NCBI RefSeq assembly: GCF_002994655.1
Contig: NZ_PPDL01000008.1
Location: 1-64,000, forward strand
Length of the DNA stretch: 64,000 bases
Direction: 5' to 3'
DNA from: Corynebacterium sp. 13CS0277
GTDB taxonomy: Bacteria; Actinomycetota; Actinomycetes; Mycobacteriales; Mycobacteriaceae
Shown here: positions 18,522 to 27,030 of the stretch, in pieces
Layout: each line of letters starts with the position of its first letter
Position numbering within the stretch: position 1 is the first letter of the stretch
Made by a program: the position numbers and the translations under genes
The notes under the pieces: model-generated
What the model saw: only the letters and a program-made list of their open reading frames with translations
What the model was told of the DNA's origin: nothing
Database searches by the model: none

Positions 18522-19613
18522 TTATGCCGTGGTCGGCGCAGCGCTCACGCGGCGGGCGGCCCGCCGCGCGCGCACCCGGGCGGCCAGCAGGCCGAGGATG
18601 ATGACCTCCGCCCACACGACCACCGCCAGCACACCTAAGGGGCCGCACCACACAAGATTGTGGGCGTCCATCGGCTGGGCGAAAAACATCAACGTGATCC
18701 CCGCCGAACCATTGAGCCCCGCGTGGGCGAACACCGCCGGCCACACGCTGCCGCTGCTCAAGCGGAGCCACCCCAGCACCGCACCGATGGCCATGCACGC
18801 CACCATCATGAGCACAGGCGCGCGCCAGTCCCGCAGGTTGTAGTTGTAGCCCAGCAGCAACAGCGGGCTGTGCCACAGCCCCCAGATCGCCCCGGTGATC
18901 AGCACCGTCGGCCACACCCCCAGCGGCCGCAGCACGGTGGTCAGGTAGCCGCGCCACCCCAGCTCCTCCCCCAGGGCCAGGATCGCGTTAACGATGACGC
19001 CCAGCGGGAACAGCGCCAGCTGCAGCAGCACCTGGGTCTGCAGTGTCACGGACACGCCCGGCGCGACGGGCTGCGTCCAGCGGGACAGGTCGTAGTCCGC
19101 CAGCCCGAACGCCACGCCGTGGGCCACGATGAGCCCGCTGACCACGACCGGCAGATAGGCGGCCAGCACGAGGTATGCGACGAACCGCCACACCCGGTGC
19201 GGCAACGTCAACCCCAGCGCCGCCAGGCGGCGACCGGCAGGCGGGATCTTGAAGACGAACAGGCAGATGAGTGCCGCGGCCACCGGGGTCGCCATCATCA
19301 CCGCCCCGGTGACCTGGAACCACAGCTGATCCGTCATGCTCGTCATCGTCATGGGGCGGTGCATCCACAGCGGGATCGCCACCAGCCACGCCAGCCCGAA
19401 CGCCAGCACCACGAACGCACCCACAGCCGCCCACGGCACCGCGGTGAGCCCACCTGTGGGCACGCCGTGCGCGTCGCGGACCCGCTCATCGGGGCAGTCG
19501 CGCACCACCGGCCCCGTCCCCCACGCCCCGGAGGTCGGCACAGGTGCGGCCGCAGGCTCCCGCGCCACATCCACAGCGCGTGCTGCACGGCCGGAGTCAG
19601 GGGCATCATTCAT
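18522..19613 (-). CDS. CPBP family intramembrane glutamic endopeptidase
   Basis: A 363-residue polytopic membrane protein. After a 60-residue polar N-terminus there are about eight hydrophobic segments. EELGWRG at 216-222 and GLWHSP at 245-250 are the two catalytic motifs of the CAAX protease and bacteriocin-processing (Abi/CPBP) family; a third, FAHAGLNG, supplies another conserved His. These enzymes cleave within the membrane; no substrate peptide gene is adjacent. ATG 19613 has AAAGGA 8 nt upstream. It interrupts the usual nadD-rsfS adjacency, so it was probably inserted in this lineage. Confidence 0.88.
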   Translation of the reverse strand: MNDAPDSGRAARAVDVAREPAAAPVPTSGAWGTGPVVRDCPDERVRDAHGVPTGGLTAVPWAAVGAFVVLAFGLAWLVAIPLWMHRPMTMTSMTDQLWFQVTGAVMMATPVAAALICLFVFKIPPAGRRLAALGLTLPHRVWRFVAYLVLAAYLPVVVSGLIVAHGVAFGLADYDLSRWTQPVAPGVSVTLQTQVLLQLALFPLGVIVNAILALGEELGWRGYLTTVLRPLGVWPTVLITGAIWGLWHSPLLLLGYNYNLRDWRAPVLMMVACMAIGAVLGWLRLSSGSVWPAVFAHAGLNGSAGITLMFFAQPMDAHNLVWCGPLGVLAVVVWAEVIILGLLAARVRARRAARRVSAAPTTA

Positions 19614-19838
19614 GGCATCGTCCTTTCCGCAGGGCCCGCCGGCGGCGGGGTCGGATCGTCATCCACCTGCGGCAACGCCGCACCACTGCCCGCCCCGCGG
19701 GGTGGGAGGTGGTCCGGATAGGCAGGTGTGCCCCATGCTACGAGCGCGCTGGCTCCCCCGCCACAGCTCCCCCCACCACCCGCCCCTTGTGAGGCCGGCG
19801 ACTGTGACTACCACGTCCGCCGACCCGGGGAAAGTGCC

Positions 19839-20465
19839 CTACTCGGCGCAGTTCGGGGCAGCCGGGTCCGCGGGGTCGCGGTACAGGCCCGACTTCGCGA
19901 TGTACTGCACCACCCCATCCGGCACCAAGTACCACACCGGCCGCCCCGCCTTCGCCCGCGCCCGGCAATCCGTCGAGGAGATCGCCATCGCGGGGATCTC
20001 AATCAAGTGCACGCGCTCCTGCACCTCCGGGGGGAGGAAGTCCTCATGCAACTGGTAGCCGGGGCGGGTCACGCCCACGAACTGCGCCAGCTCAAACATC
20101 TGCTCCCAGTCACGCCAGGACATGATCCCCGCCAGCGCATCAGCGCCCGTGATGAAGAACAGCTCCGCGCCGGGGAACTGGCGGGACAAGTCCCGCAACG
20201 TATCGACCGTGTACGTCGGGCCCCCGCGATCAATATCGACCCGGGACACCCGAAACCGCGGATTGGAGGCGGTCGCCACCACCGTCATGAGGTAGCGGTC
20301 CTCCGCGGGGCTGACGGTGGTGTGGGCTTTTTGCCAGGGCTGGCCGGTCGGCGCGTACACCACCTGGTCGAGGGCGAAACGATCGGCGACCTCACTACCG
20401 GCCACCAGGTGGCCGTTGTGGATGGGGTCGAAGGTGCCGCCCATGATTCCGATACGCACCGGCAC
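19839..20465 (-). CDS. nadD: Nicotinate-nucleotide adenylyltransferase
   Basis: A 208-residue enzyme that makes deamido-NAD from nicotinate mononucleotide and [14 protein letters not shown] at 9-19 is the nucleotidyltransferase motif, and ISSTDCRAR near residue 170 is the ISSTxxR phosphate-binding loop. Two starts compete: GTG 20465 lies directly on GAGGA, whereas GTG 20459 has GAGGAG at 5 nt spacing and is better placed. The protein differs by only two residues. It is upstream of rsfS and gpgP as in other mycolata, with a CPBP gene between. Confidence 0.95.
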   Translation of the reverse strand: MPVRIGIMGGTFDPIHNGHLVAGSEVADRFALDQVVYAPTGQPWQKAHTTVSPAEDRYLMTVVATASNPRFRVSRVDIDRGGPTYTVDTLRDLSRQFPGAELFFITGADALAGIMSWRDWEQMFELAQFVGVTRPGYQLHEDFLPPEVQERVHLIEIPAMAISSTDCRARAKAGRPVWYLVPDGVVQYIAKSGLYRDPADPAAPNCAE

Positions 20466-20661
20466 TCCTCACAGAAAAAAAGATCACAACACGTCGAGGT
20501 ACACGCCGGGCCACGCGCCCGCATCTTTGTCGCGCACGTGCCCCGGAGCAGTGTCTTTACTTTAGCCGCCCCGCAGGCACCGGGGTGGGGTGCCTGGGTG
20601 CCGGGTGGCGACCAAGGGCTCAAGGTGTTGGTTCGGAGGGGTACGTCGGCGCGAGTCGGTG

Positions 20662-21801
20662 TTAGTCAAGGGCGAGGCGGAAGCCGGTGGAGTGGCCCTC
20701 CACCACCATCCCGAGACGCTGGTTGACGTGCAGCATCGCATCATTGATGCCGGCGTTCTGCGTCATCACCTTCGTCACCCCGGGCAGCATCTCCGCCACC
20801 GCGGCGAGTGCCGCCTGCTTGATCGCCAGGCCGAGGCCCCGGCCGCGGGCGTCCGGGTGGACGATCGTCACCCCCTGGGAGGCGATGTGCGGCCGCGAGC
20901 CCTGCGGCTGGCCGAACACGGAGGCCGCGAGCACCCGGTCTCCCTCGGCGATGAGCACCCCGCCGTTCGTACGGCCGGCGGCGATGTTGGCCTGCTGGAT
21001 GGTGTCCAACAGCTCCCGGTTCCAGGTGGTGCGGTACACCGTCATGTCCCCGTGGGGAACCTCGTCCTCGGAGAGCTGGTACAGCTCCAGCAGGCTGTCG
21101 ACGTAGCGTTCCGCAGGGATGGCGTTGCGGAAGCGGTGCAGGGTGTAGCGCTCCTCCAGGGTGGGATCGGCAGCCCCCTGGGGTACCGGCACGTGGGCGA
21201 CGAGTTCCTCCAGGCCGACGGTGAAGCCCTGGCGCAGCAGCCACTCGGCCACGGGGTGATTGTGTGGGCTGGAGTCTGCGCCGATGTCGACCCAGGTCTC
21301 CAGGGACCGCACGCTGGGCTGCGCGGCCGCCACCGTGCGGGCGTGCGCCAGCAGTGCCGCGAGTACTTCCTCCGCGGCGGCTGCCAGCGGTTCCCCCGGC
21401 AGCGGCAGCAGCCGCTCGCTGAGGGTGAACTTCACGTCCAGCTGCTCCGGGAGGGCGTCATCGGTGTGCAGGATTGTTTCCACCCACCCCAGCGGCAGCA
21501 CGAGCAGCCCCGGGTCGTGGGACGTGTCATCCGGGTCGGCGTCGGCGGGAAGCCCCAGCGGCAGCGCCACCGACTCCCCCAGGGCCGGCAGGTCGCTGCC
21601 GTCCTCGTCGATCGCCACCGCCACGGTGCTCTCACTGCGCACGGCGTTCGCCCAGTTCGCCATCGTCTGCGGCAGGGAGGCCGCATGATCGTCGGAGCCG
21701 AAGGCCTGCGCGGTCGCCAGCGCGTCCGCCATCACCAGGCTGTGCGCCAGCGCCGCCGGCTGCTCGCCACGGCGGGGAAGAGTCATGGGGAGAATCTGCA
21801 T
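20662..21801 (-). CDS. GNAT family N-acetyltransferase (two-lobe)
   Basis: A 379-residue protein of two GNAT-like halves. The C-terminal half has an intact acetyl-CoA loop, HPDARGRGLG at about 315-324, followed by NAGINDAMLHVNQRLGM as in the C-terminal N-x4-M-x3-N-x-x-L-GF/M motif. The N-terminal half (about 95-215) lacks a clear loop. The layout resembles MshD-type and tandem GNATs of actinobacteria; the substrate is unknown. A paralogue with the same opening (M-x-ILP-x-T) lies at 23142-24296, and the two flank a small secreted-protein gene. Confidence 0.82.
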   Translation of the reverse strand: MQILPMTLPRRGEQPAALAHSLVMADALATAQAFGSDDHAASLPQTMANWANAVRSESTVAVAIDEDGSDLPALGESVALPLGLPADADPDDTSHDPGLLVLPLGWVETILHTDDALPEQLDVKFTLSERLLPLPGEPLAAAAEEVLAALLAHARTVAAAQPSVRSLETWVDIGADSSPHNHPVAEWLLRQGFTVGLEELVAHVPVPQGAADPTLEERYTLHRFRNAIPAERYVDSLLELYQLSEDEVPHGDMTVYRTTWNRELLDTIQQANIAAGRTNGGVLIAEGDRVLAASVFGQPQGSRPHIASQGVTIVHPDARGRGLGLAIKQAALAAVAEMLPGVTKVMTQNAGINDAMLHVNQRLGMVVEGHSTGFRLALD

Positions 21802-22422
21802 TCCCCCTTTCTATCAGCCACAGCCGACCCCGCGGCGCGTCGTGCACCACACGTGTTCCCCGCAGCCGCCCACCCGCGGGCGACGGGCGCGACGCCACGA
21901 GGACGTGCGCGACCCTCCAGCGCCCACCTCCGGCCGTCCCCTTTTTTCACCCCCGCCCGGGCAGCACCCAGGCTGGTGCTGGGGCTTGGCCGGGAGAGAA
22001 CACGCAGGCCTGCTGCACAGGGGCTACTGGAAGCCCACCCCTCGCGGGCTGGGCGCGCCAGGCGCACCTGCCGACAGCGGCAGGCAGTGCGCGACGGTGG
22101 CCTGTGGGGCGCGCGCCGTGCCGCACTGGTAGAGACCGGCAGCAGCAACGCTGCCCCACGCGCGCGGCAGGGGCGGCGCCGGCGGCGTGCGCGGGCGAAC
22201 GGGCGCGATGTGCACACGGCGCGCAGGCCCCTGCACGGAGGGTGCTGGCTCACATCACCGAGTGGGAGCAGAGGCGCAGAAGTATCGACGCTGCAGCCCC
22301 GCCACGGGGGTAGAGGGCTGCATTTTTGCCGCCCCACGTGCGAAAAGACCCGTGCTAGGTTGCAGGTGTGCGCGCACCGCGTGCGCCCCATTGGACGTTT
22401 CCCACCGAAGGATGTTGTTGCT
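21802..22422. other. Intergenic region upstream of the small secreted protein gene
   Basis: About 620 bp of GC-rich DNA. An open frame runs through it into the secreted protein gene, but it lacks family similarity, and the signal peptide clearly begins at 22423. TAGGTT at about 22359-22364 is a possible -10 element on the + strand. No gene or RNA recognised. Confidence 0.4.
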
Positions 22423-22818
22423 ATGAAGCTCCGCCGTACCCTCGCCGCCACCCTGGCCGCCACTGCCCTCATGGGTGCCACCGCCCTGCCCGCCCAGGCC
22501 GACATTGTCGCCGACGTGAAGGCTGAGGCCCTCAAGGCCTCCGTCACCGCCCTCGAGGGCAGCCCCTGCGCCGTGGCCAAGGTCTCCGCAAGTGCTAAGG
22601 GTTTCACCTACTACTCCGATGCAGTCCGCCACATCAAGGAGCAGGCCAAGGGCACCTCCCTCAAGGCCTCCACCGTGAACTCCCTGGCGAACCGCTACGC
22701 CACCCGCATGCAGACCTGTGACGCCGTCAAGCCTGACCTGGTGAGCGGCTCCAGCCAGTTCCTCGGCGGCTCCTCCGACATCGTCGACGCCCTGAGCGGC
22801 CTCCTCGGCTCCTCTTAA
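22423..22818 (+). CDS. Small secreted protein of unknown function
   Basis: A 131-residue protein with a clear Sec signal peptide (MKLRRTLAATLAATALMGA) and an expected AQA|D cleavage after residue 24. The mature 107 residues are mainly helical and Ala/Ser/Lys-rich, with exactly two cysteines (SPCAVAK and MQTCDAV) that could form one disulfide. I do not recognise the family. ATG 22423 has AAGGA 10 nt upstream. It sits between two oppositely oriented GNAT paralogues. Confidence 0.8.
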   Translation: MKLRRTLAATLAATALMGATALPAQADIVADVKAEALKASVTALEGSPCAVAKVSASAKGFTYYSDAVRHIKEQAKGTSLKASTVNSLANRYATRMQTCDAVKPDLVSGSSQFLGGSSDIVDALSGLLGSS

Positions 22819-22872
22819 AAAAGACACACCCCACCGCGCGCCCGCGGGCGCGCGTGAGGCGCACCCATGACG

Positions 22873-22917
22873 ACGCTCCGGCGCGGCGACCCTTCTTTGG
22901 TTGCCACGCCGGAGCGT
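22873..22917. terminator. Inverted repeat ending the secreted protein gene
   Basis: ACGCTCCGGCG-x-GGCGACC pairs with GGTTGCC-x-CGCCGGAGCGT around a short loop. A second palindrome (CGCGCGCCCGCGGGCGCGCG) lies near 22833-22852, just after the stop codon. The gap to the convergent gene (22819-23141) holds nothing else. The T-tract is weak, so the terminator could act for both strands. Confidence 0.6.
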
Positions 22918-23141
22918 TGCTGTGTTCATGCACCGTCTACGTACCCGCGTCGCATCCCGCACACGCGGTGCGGACACCACGCGTACCCCGTGCCCTTGGC
23001 CCCGCATGGCAGGGGTCGCGGCGCTCCCCGTGTGCATACCCACGTCCACACAATCGTGGGGAACGCCGCGACGGACCATCTCCGGCTGACGTGAGGTACA
23101 GGGGCACGCCAGCCGACGTCTTTTCTTATTCGCTCCCCCGG

Positions 23142-24296
23142 CTAGCGGGCGGCCCGCACGGCCGCCCCCTGCCCGTGGGGCGCCGGCGCCGGATGCGGGG
23201 AGGCCTCTGCGGCGCGGGCGAGCTGCTGCAGGGGGTGCTCATGGGTGCGCTCCGCGGGGGCGGGCTGGGTCGCGTGAGCGGGCGTGATCTGGATACGGCT
23301 GCCCAGCACCGCCGGGCGGTGCCAGTGGGCGCGGCCCGCCACGGGCACGATGCCGAGCTGCCAGCCGGCCGCCCGCATCGCGAGCGCCACCGCCTGATCG
23401 TCGCTGTAGATCCGGCGCACCCCCACAAAGTGGCGGCGAGCCTGGTTCATGGCCACCCGCAGCGCGCACGCAATCACCGACGGGGAGGCGTCGCGGGACT
23501 CGATGCTGGCGGTCGCGGTGGGGCCTGCGGCCGCCCCCTCGGGGCGCTCCAGGATGCAGCGCGCCTCGCCGGCCGGCCCGGAGACAGTCACACTAATGCG
23601 CTGCGCCGTCGCCGACACCGTCGGCATGACGCTAAAGCCGGCGGGTACTGCCTCCGGGAGGTCGTAATGCGGCATCGCCATGCAGGCGATGGTGTCGATG
23701 CTGCGCAAACTAAAACCGAGGCCGTAGAGCATCTTGCCGATCACGCTGCGCGTCGGCGCTTCGGCCGCGCCGGTGAGCGTGCAGGACTCAATCGCCCCAC
23801 CCCAGTGGTGGGTGGCGGCGGCGACGAGCTCCTCGACGACGTCGCGGACCTCCGTGGAGACCGGGTCGCCCGGCATGGGGTAAATATCAGCACTCAAGGT
23901 GATCTCCATGAGCGCCGGCGGCAGGCGATCCCCGTCCGCGCCATAACCCAGGCCCCGGGGTGTGCCCTCAGCACCGGCGGGGGTGCGGATTTCTACCCAA
24001 CCCAGGATCCGCAGGTTCACACTCGGATCTTCAGCACCCTGAGGAAGGCTGCCCGGCAGGCTGTCGCCCAGCGGGGGCACGTCCTGCAGGATCTGATCCT
24101 CGTCAGCAACGCAGACAAACACCTGGTGGCCGACGGGATCGGCCGTGATGTCCGCGAGCAGCTGCTCGAGGGAAAACGCCAAGTCAGGGTTTCCTGTGGC
24201 CTGCTGGCGGACCGCGTTACTATGCACCGCGAGCGCGCTTAACGCTTCGCTGGGATGTTGACCGGGGACGGGTGGGGTGACGGGGAGAATTCGCAT
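23142..24296 (-). CDS. Diverged GNAT-like paralogue
   Basis: A 384-residue protein related to the GNAT protein at 20662-21801. Both open with M-x-ILP-x-T, share an LGWVE segment, then TLSxxxxPMPGDP versus TLSERLLPLPGEP, and a similar LxGLGF/LRQGF turn near residue 200. The second half here (about 215-330) still ends like a GNAT (AVALAMRAAGWQLG) but lacks the R/Q-x-x-G-x-G/A acetyl-CoA loop, so it may be catalytically dead. The C-terminal 45 residues are low-complexity. It could be a decaying duplicate or a structural partner. Confidence 0.68.
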   Translation of the reverse strand: MRILPVTPPVPGQHPSEALSALAVHSNAVRQQATGNPDLAFSLEQLLADITADPVGHQVFVCVADEDQILQDVPPLGDSLPGSLPQGAEDPSVNLRILGWVEIRTPAGAEGTPRGLGYGADGDRLPPALMEITLSADIYPMPGDPVSTEVRDVVEELVAAATHHWGGAIESCTLTGAAEAPTRSVIGKMLYGLGFSLRSIDTIACMAMPHYDLPEAVPAGFSVMPTVSATAQRISVTVSGPAGEARCILERPEGAAAGPTATASIESRDASPSVIACALRVAMNQARRHFVGVRRIYSDDQAVALAMRAAGWQLGIVPVAGRAHWHRPAVLGSRIQITPAHATQPAPAERTHEHPLQQLARAAEASPHPAPAPHGQGAAVRAAR

Positions 24297-24989
24297 ACCC
24301 CAGTCCTATCACCCGGACTGCATAATTCTCCGGCGGTTAACCCCGCTGAGCTGCCCGTTTTTACCCCTGTATGTGGGAACAGACGTAGGACATCACCCCC
24401 GTCCACCACAGGCAGGGCTGCACATCTTCTAACCCATAAGCGGCAACTAATACGAGATGCTCACACGCCGCTTGAGCAGCGAAAGCGCGAGCGCACAGCA
24501 CACATCGAACACGGGATAAGCGCCGGCCGGCACACACCCACCGACCCGCCACCACAGCCCACCCTGCGGGCTGCCAGCACCCACCCCACTACCCCCGCAC
24601 TCATGTGACACAAGGTAAGCATTCGCCGAGGGTCATAAATATGCCCGCGGTCGATTTTGTGACATTTTTTGACGCGCCGCGCGAGCCCATTTTTCCCGCG
24701 TGCAAAAATCGGACACACAACCGAGGGGGATGCCACCACTCCACAGTGCCGACTATGAGTTAAGTGGCTGCACGCTGCATGAATGTTAAGAATCAAGCGA
24801 GCATGACCCCATCGATTCCATCCTGCGCCCCAGCAGAGAAACGACTGCGAAATATGGTGACACCTTTAGTGCATTATTGGTATGACTAAAGCCTGTGCGC
24901 GGGCACAATAGCCCTTTTATTCCCCCACTGGGACGGAAGATTCGATCTATGCATCGCGGGGGTACCCCGCCGCACACAGCCCCCAAGGC
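24297..24989. other. AT-richer intergenic region without a supported gene
   Basis: About 690 bp, with visibly more A/T than its flanks in the 24600-24910 part. It contains an inverted repeat, CTTTAGT (24864-24870) and ACTAAAG (24885-24891), spaced by 14 bp, followed by a pyrimidine-rich CCCTTTTATTCCCC. Open frames are short and unconvincing. A small RNA or a regulatory site is possible. Confidence 0.45.
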
Positions 24990-25038
24990 ACCACGACCCC
25001 GGCCCCACGCGGTCAGTGCGCAGGGCCGAGGTCGTGGT
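24990..25038 (-). terminator. Inverted repeat downstream of proA
   Basis: ACCACGACC-x-CGGCCC at 24990-25005 pairs with GGGCCG-x-GGTCGTGGT at 25023-25038. It starts 43 bp after the proA stop. The stem is strong and the T-tract weak. Confidence 0.6.
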
Positions 25039-25081
25039 TGTTCGCGCCACAGGGCGGCGACGAGCGCCGCAGCAGCAGTGC

Positions 25082-26410
25082 TTAGGGGCGAGTGTGGCCG
25101 TCGCCGACGACAACCCACTTCGACGTCGTCAACTCCGGCAGGCCCATGGGACCGCGGGCGTGCAGCTTCTGCGTCGAGATCCCGATCTCCGCGCCCATGC
25201 CGTACTGCTCCCCATCGGTAAACGCCGTCGAGGCATTGACGTTCACGGCGGCCGAATCCACGCCCTGGGTGAACGCGTCAATGACGGCGATATCGCGGGC
25301 GGCAATACCGTCGGTGTGGCCGCTCGACCACCGGGCGATGTGGGCGATGGCGCCCTCGACACCATCGACGACCTTCACCGCAATATCCATCGACAGGTAC
25401 TCCTCCGCCCAATCGGCCCCGTCGGCCGGAATGAGGTCGTCGACATTCACATGGTCGAGGTTGTCCGCGTCGCCATGAATGCGGACGCCGGCGGCAACGA
25501 GCGCGTCGATGATCTGCTGCTGCGCGGCGACCGGCAACGCAGCATCCAGCAGCGCGGTCTCCGTCGCATTGCACACGCTCACCCGGCGGGTCTTGCCATT
25601 GAGCAGCATCGCGATCGCCTGCTCCAGGGCCTCGCCCTGACCGGAGGAGGCATCGATGTAGAAGTGGCAGTTGCCGGTGCCCGTCTCAATCGCGGGCACC
25701 GTCGCACCCGTCACCACCGCCTCAATGAGACCAGCGCCGCCCCGCGGGATCACCACATCCACCAACCCACGGGCAGTAATGAGATCCTGCACCGAGTCAT
25801 GGGACTCGCAGGGCAGCAACTGCACGCACTCCCGGGGCAGGCCGTGCTCTGCGGCAACATCCTGCAGGATCGCCACCAGCGCCGCGTTCGACTGCGCCGC
25901 CGACTTCGAGCCCCGCAGCAACGCCACGTTGCCCGCCTTCAACGCCAAACCAAACGCATCCACCGTGACATTGGGGCGCGCCTCGTACACCATGCCCATC
26001 ACGCCCAACGGCACCCGGTACTGCGTCAACCGCAGCCCGTTCGGCAGGCGCCGCCCGCCGAGCACCTCCCCCACCGGGTCCGGCAGATCCGCGACCTGCC
26101 GCAGGCCACCCGCGATGCCGTTGATGCGGTCCTCATCCAGGCGGAGGCGATCCACCAACGACTCGCTCATGCCCTGCGCCACGCCGCGGGCAATATCCTC
26201 CGCGTTCGCGGCCAGCACCTCCGCGGCACGCGCCTGGAGGGCATCCGCCGCGGCGCGCAGTACCGTATTCTTCGTCTCCGTCGTGGCGGCAGCAACCTGC
26301 GGGCAGGCCGCCTTCGCGGCCGCGGCCTTTTCCAGGACCTCCGTACGCTCGGCCCGGCGCGCGGGGTTGAGGCGGGCGGCAGTAGCTGCGTCAGTGTGTG
26401 CGTCCGTCAT
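25082..26410 (-). CDS. proA: Glutamate-5-semialdehyde dehydrogenase (gamma-glutamyl phosphate reductase)
   Basis: A 442-residue NADPH-dependent enzyme of the second step of proline synthesis, reducing glutamyl-5-phosphate from Pro[17 protein letters not shown] (about 138-153), IPRGGAGLI (221-229) and the catalytic Cys280 in VSVCNATET are diagnostic. ATG 26410. Its partner proB is 8.8 kb away on the same strand, separated by a helicase-nuclease pair on the + strand, so the two proline genes are not co-transcribed here. Confidence 0.97.
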   Translation of the reverse strand: MTDAHTDAATAARLNPARRAERTEVLEKAAAAKAACPQVAAATTETKNTVLRAAADALQARAAEVLAANAEDIARGVAQGMSESLVDRLRLDEDRINGIAGGLRQVADLPDPVGEVLGGRRLPNGLRLTQYRVPLGVMGMVYEARPNVTVDAFGLALKAGNVALLRGSKSAAQSNAALVAILQDVAAEHGLPRECVQLLPCESHDSVQDLITARGLVDVVIPRGGAGLIEAVVTGATVPAIETGTGNCHFYIDASSGQGEALEQAIAMLLNGKTRRVSVCNATETALLDAALPVAAQQQIIDALVAAGVRIHGDADNLDHVNVDDLIPADGADWAEEYLSMDIAVKVVDGVEGAIAHIARWSSGHTDGIAARDIAVIDAFTQGVDSAAVNVNASTAFTDGEQYGMGAEIGISTQKLHARGPMGLPELTTSKWVVVGDGHTRP

Positions 26411-27030
26411 CTCGTCGCTTGTCGTCTTTCGCTTCAGAGTTTTTCTCCCCCGCCGGACGCTGCCACCGCGCAGGGTGGGACACGCTGCTGCGGGTGCGCC
26501 GGTGGGAGGTCAACGTGGGTTCGTGCCACACAGTTAAACACGTCTTCACCGGCACACAACGCCCACTGCGTCCTGTTCGTGTGGCACGTGCCCCCACGCC
26601 CGCCCCGCCCACGCGGGCGTGAGCCCCGCCGCGGGAGAAAAGTACTGCAGGTCACGCGGCTCACGCGTCGGTGTCGACGAAGCTCTCGGCGCGCGACTGA
26701 GCACGACGTCCGGGCACCGGTGCGACACCCCCACGCCCCACCCCCGAGGCGGCTGCTTCAGGACCCGCACGCGGCGACCCTGGGTCAATCGCGGAGGCAG
26801 CCCAGGGCGCTGGGGTGGGGTGTGTGCCTTCGCCGCTGGGCGGCTGCGGTGTGAGTAGGTGGTGCCGTTCGAGTGCCTGCGCCGGGCAGGTGACGAAACC
26901 GCAGCAGTCGCCGCTGGTGGCAACAGTATCGATACCGCCTGCGGGGTGTGTGACGTTTTCGACGTGCTGTTCGACTCCATGCGGGTGTGTGCGGCCATCG
27001 TTTCCGGTCACTGAACTAGCCTTGGTGCTT
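26411..27030. other. Divergent intergenic region between proA and the AddB-like gene
   Basis: About 620 bp that must hold both promoters. On the + strand TAGCCT (27017-27022) lies 8 nt before the ATG at 27031 with no ribosome-binding site between, consistent with a leaderless transcript. No gene is supported in the rest. Confidence 0.4.

Noticed and set aside
20590..22422. Upstream extension of the small secreted protein into one very long protein
   Set aside because: The extension is antisense to a GNAT gene, and the signal peptide defines the start at 22423.
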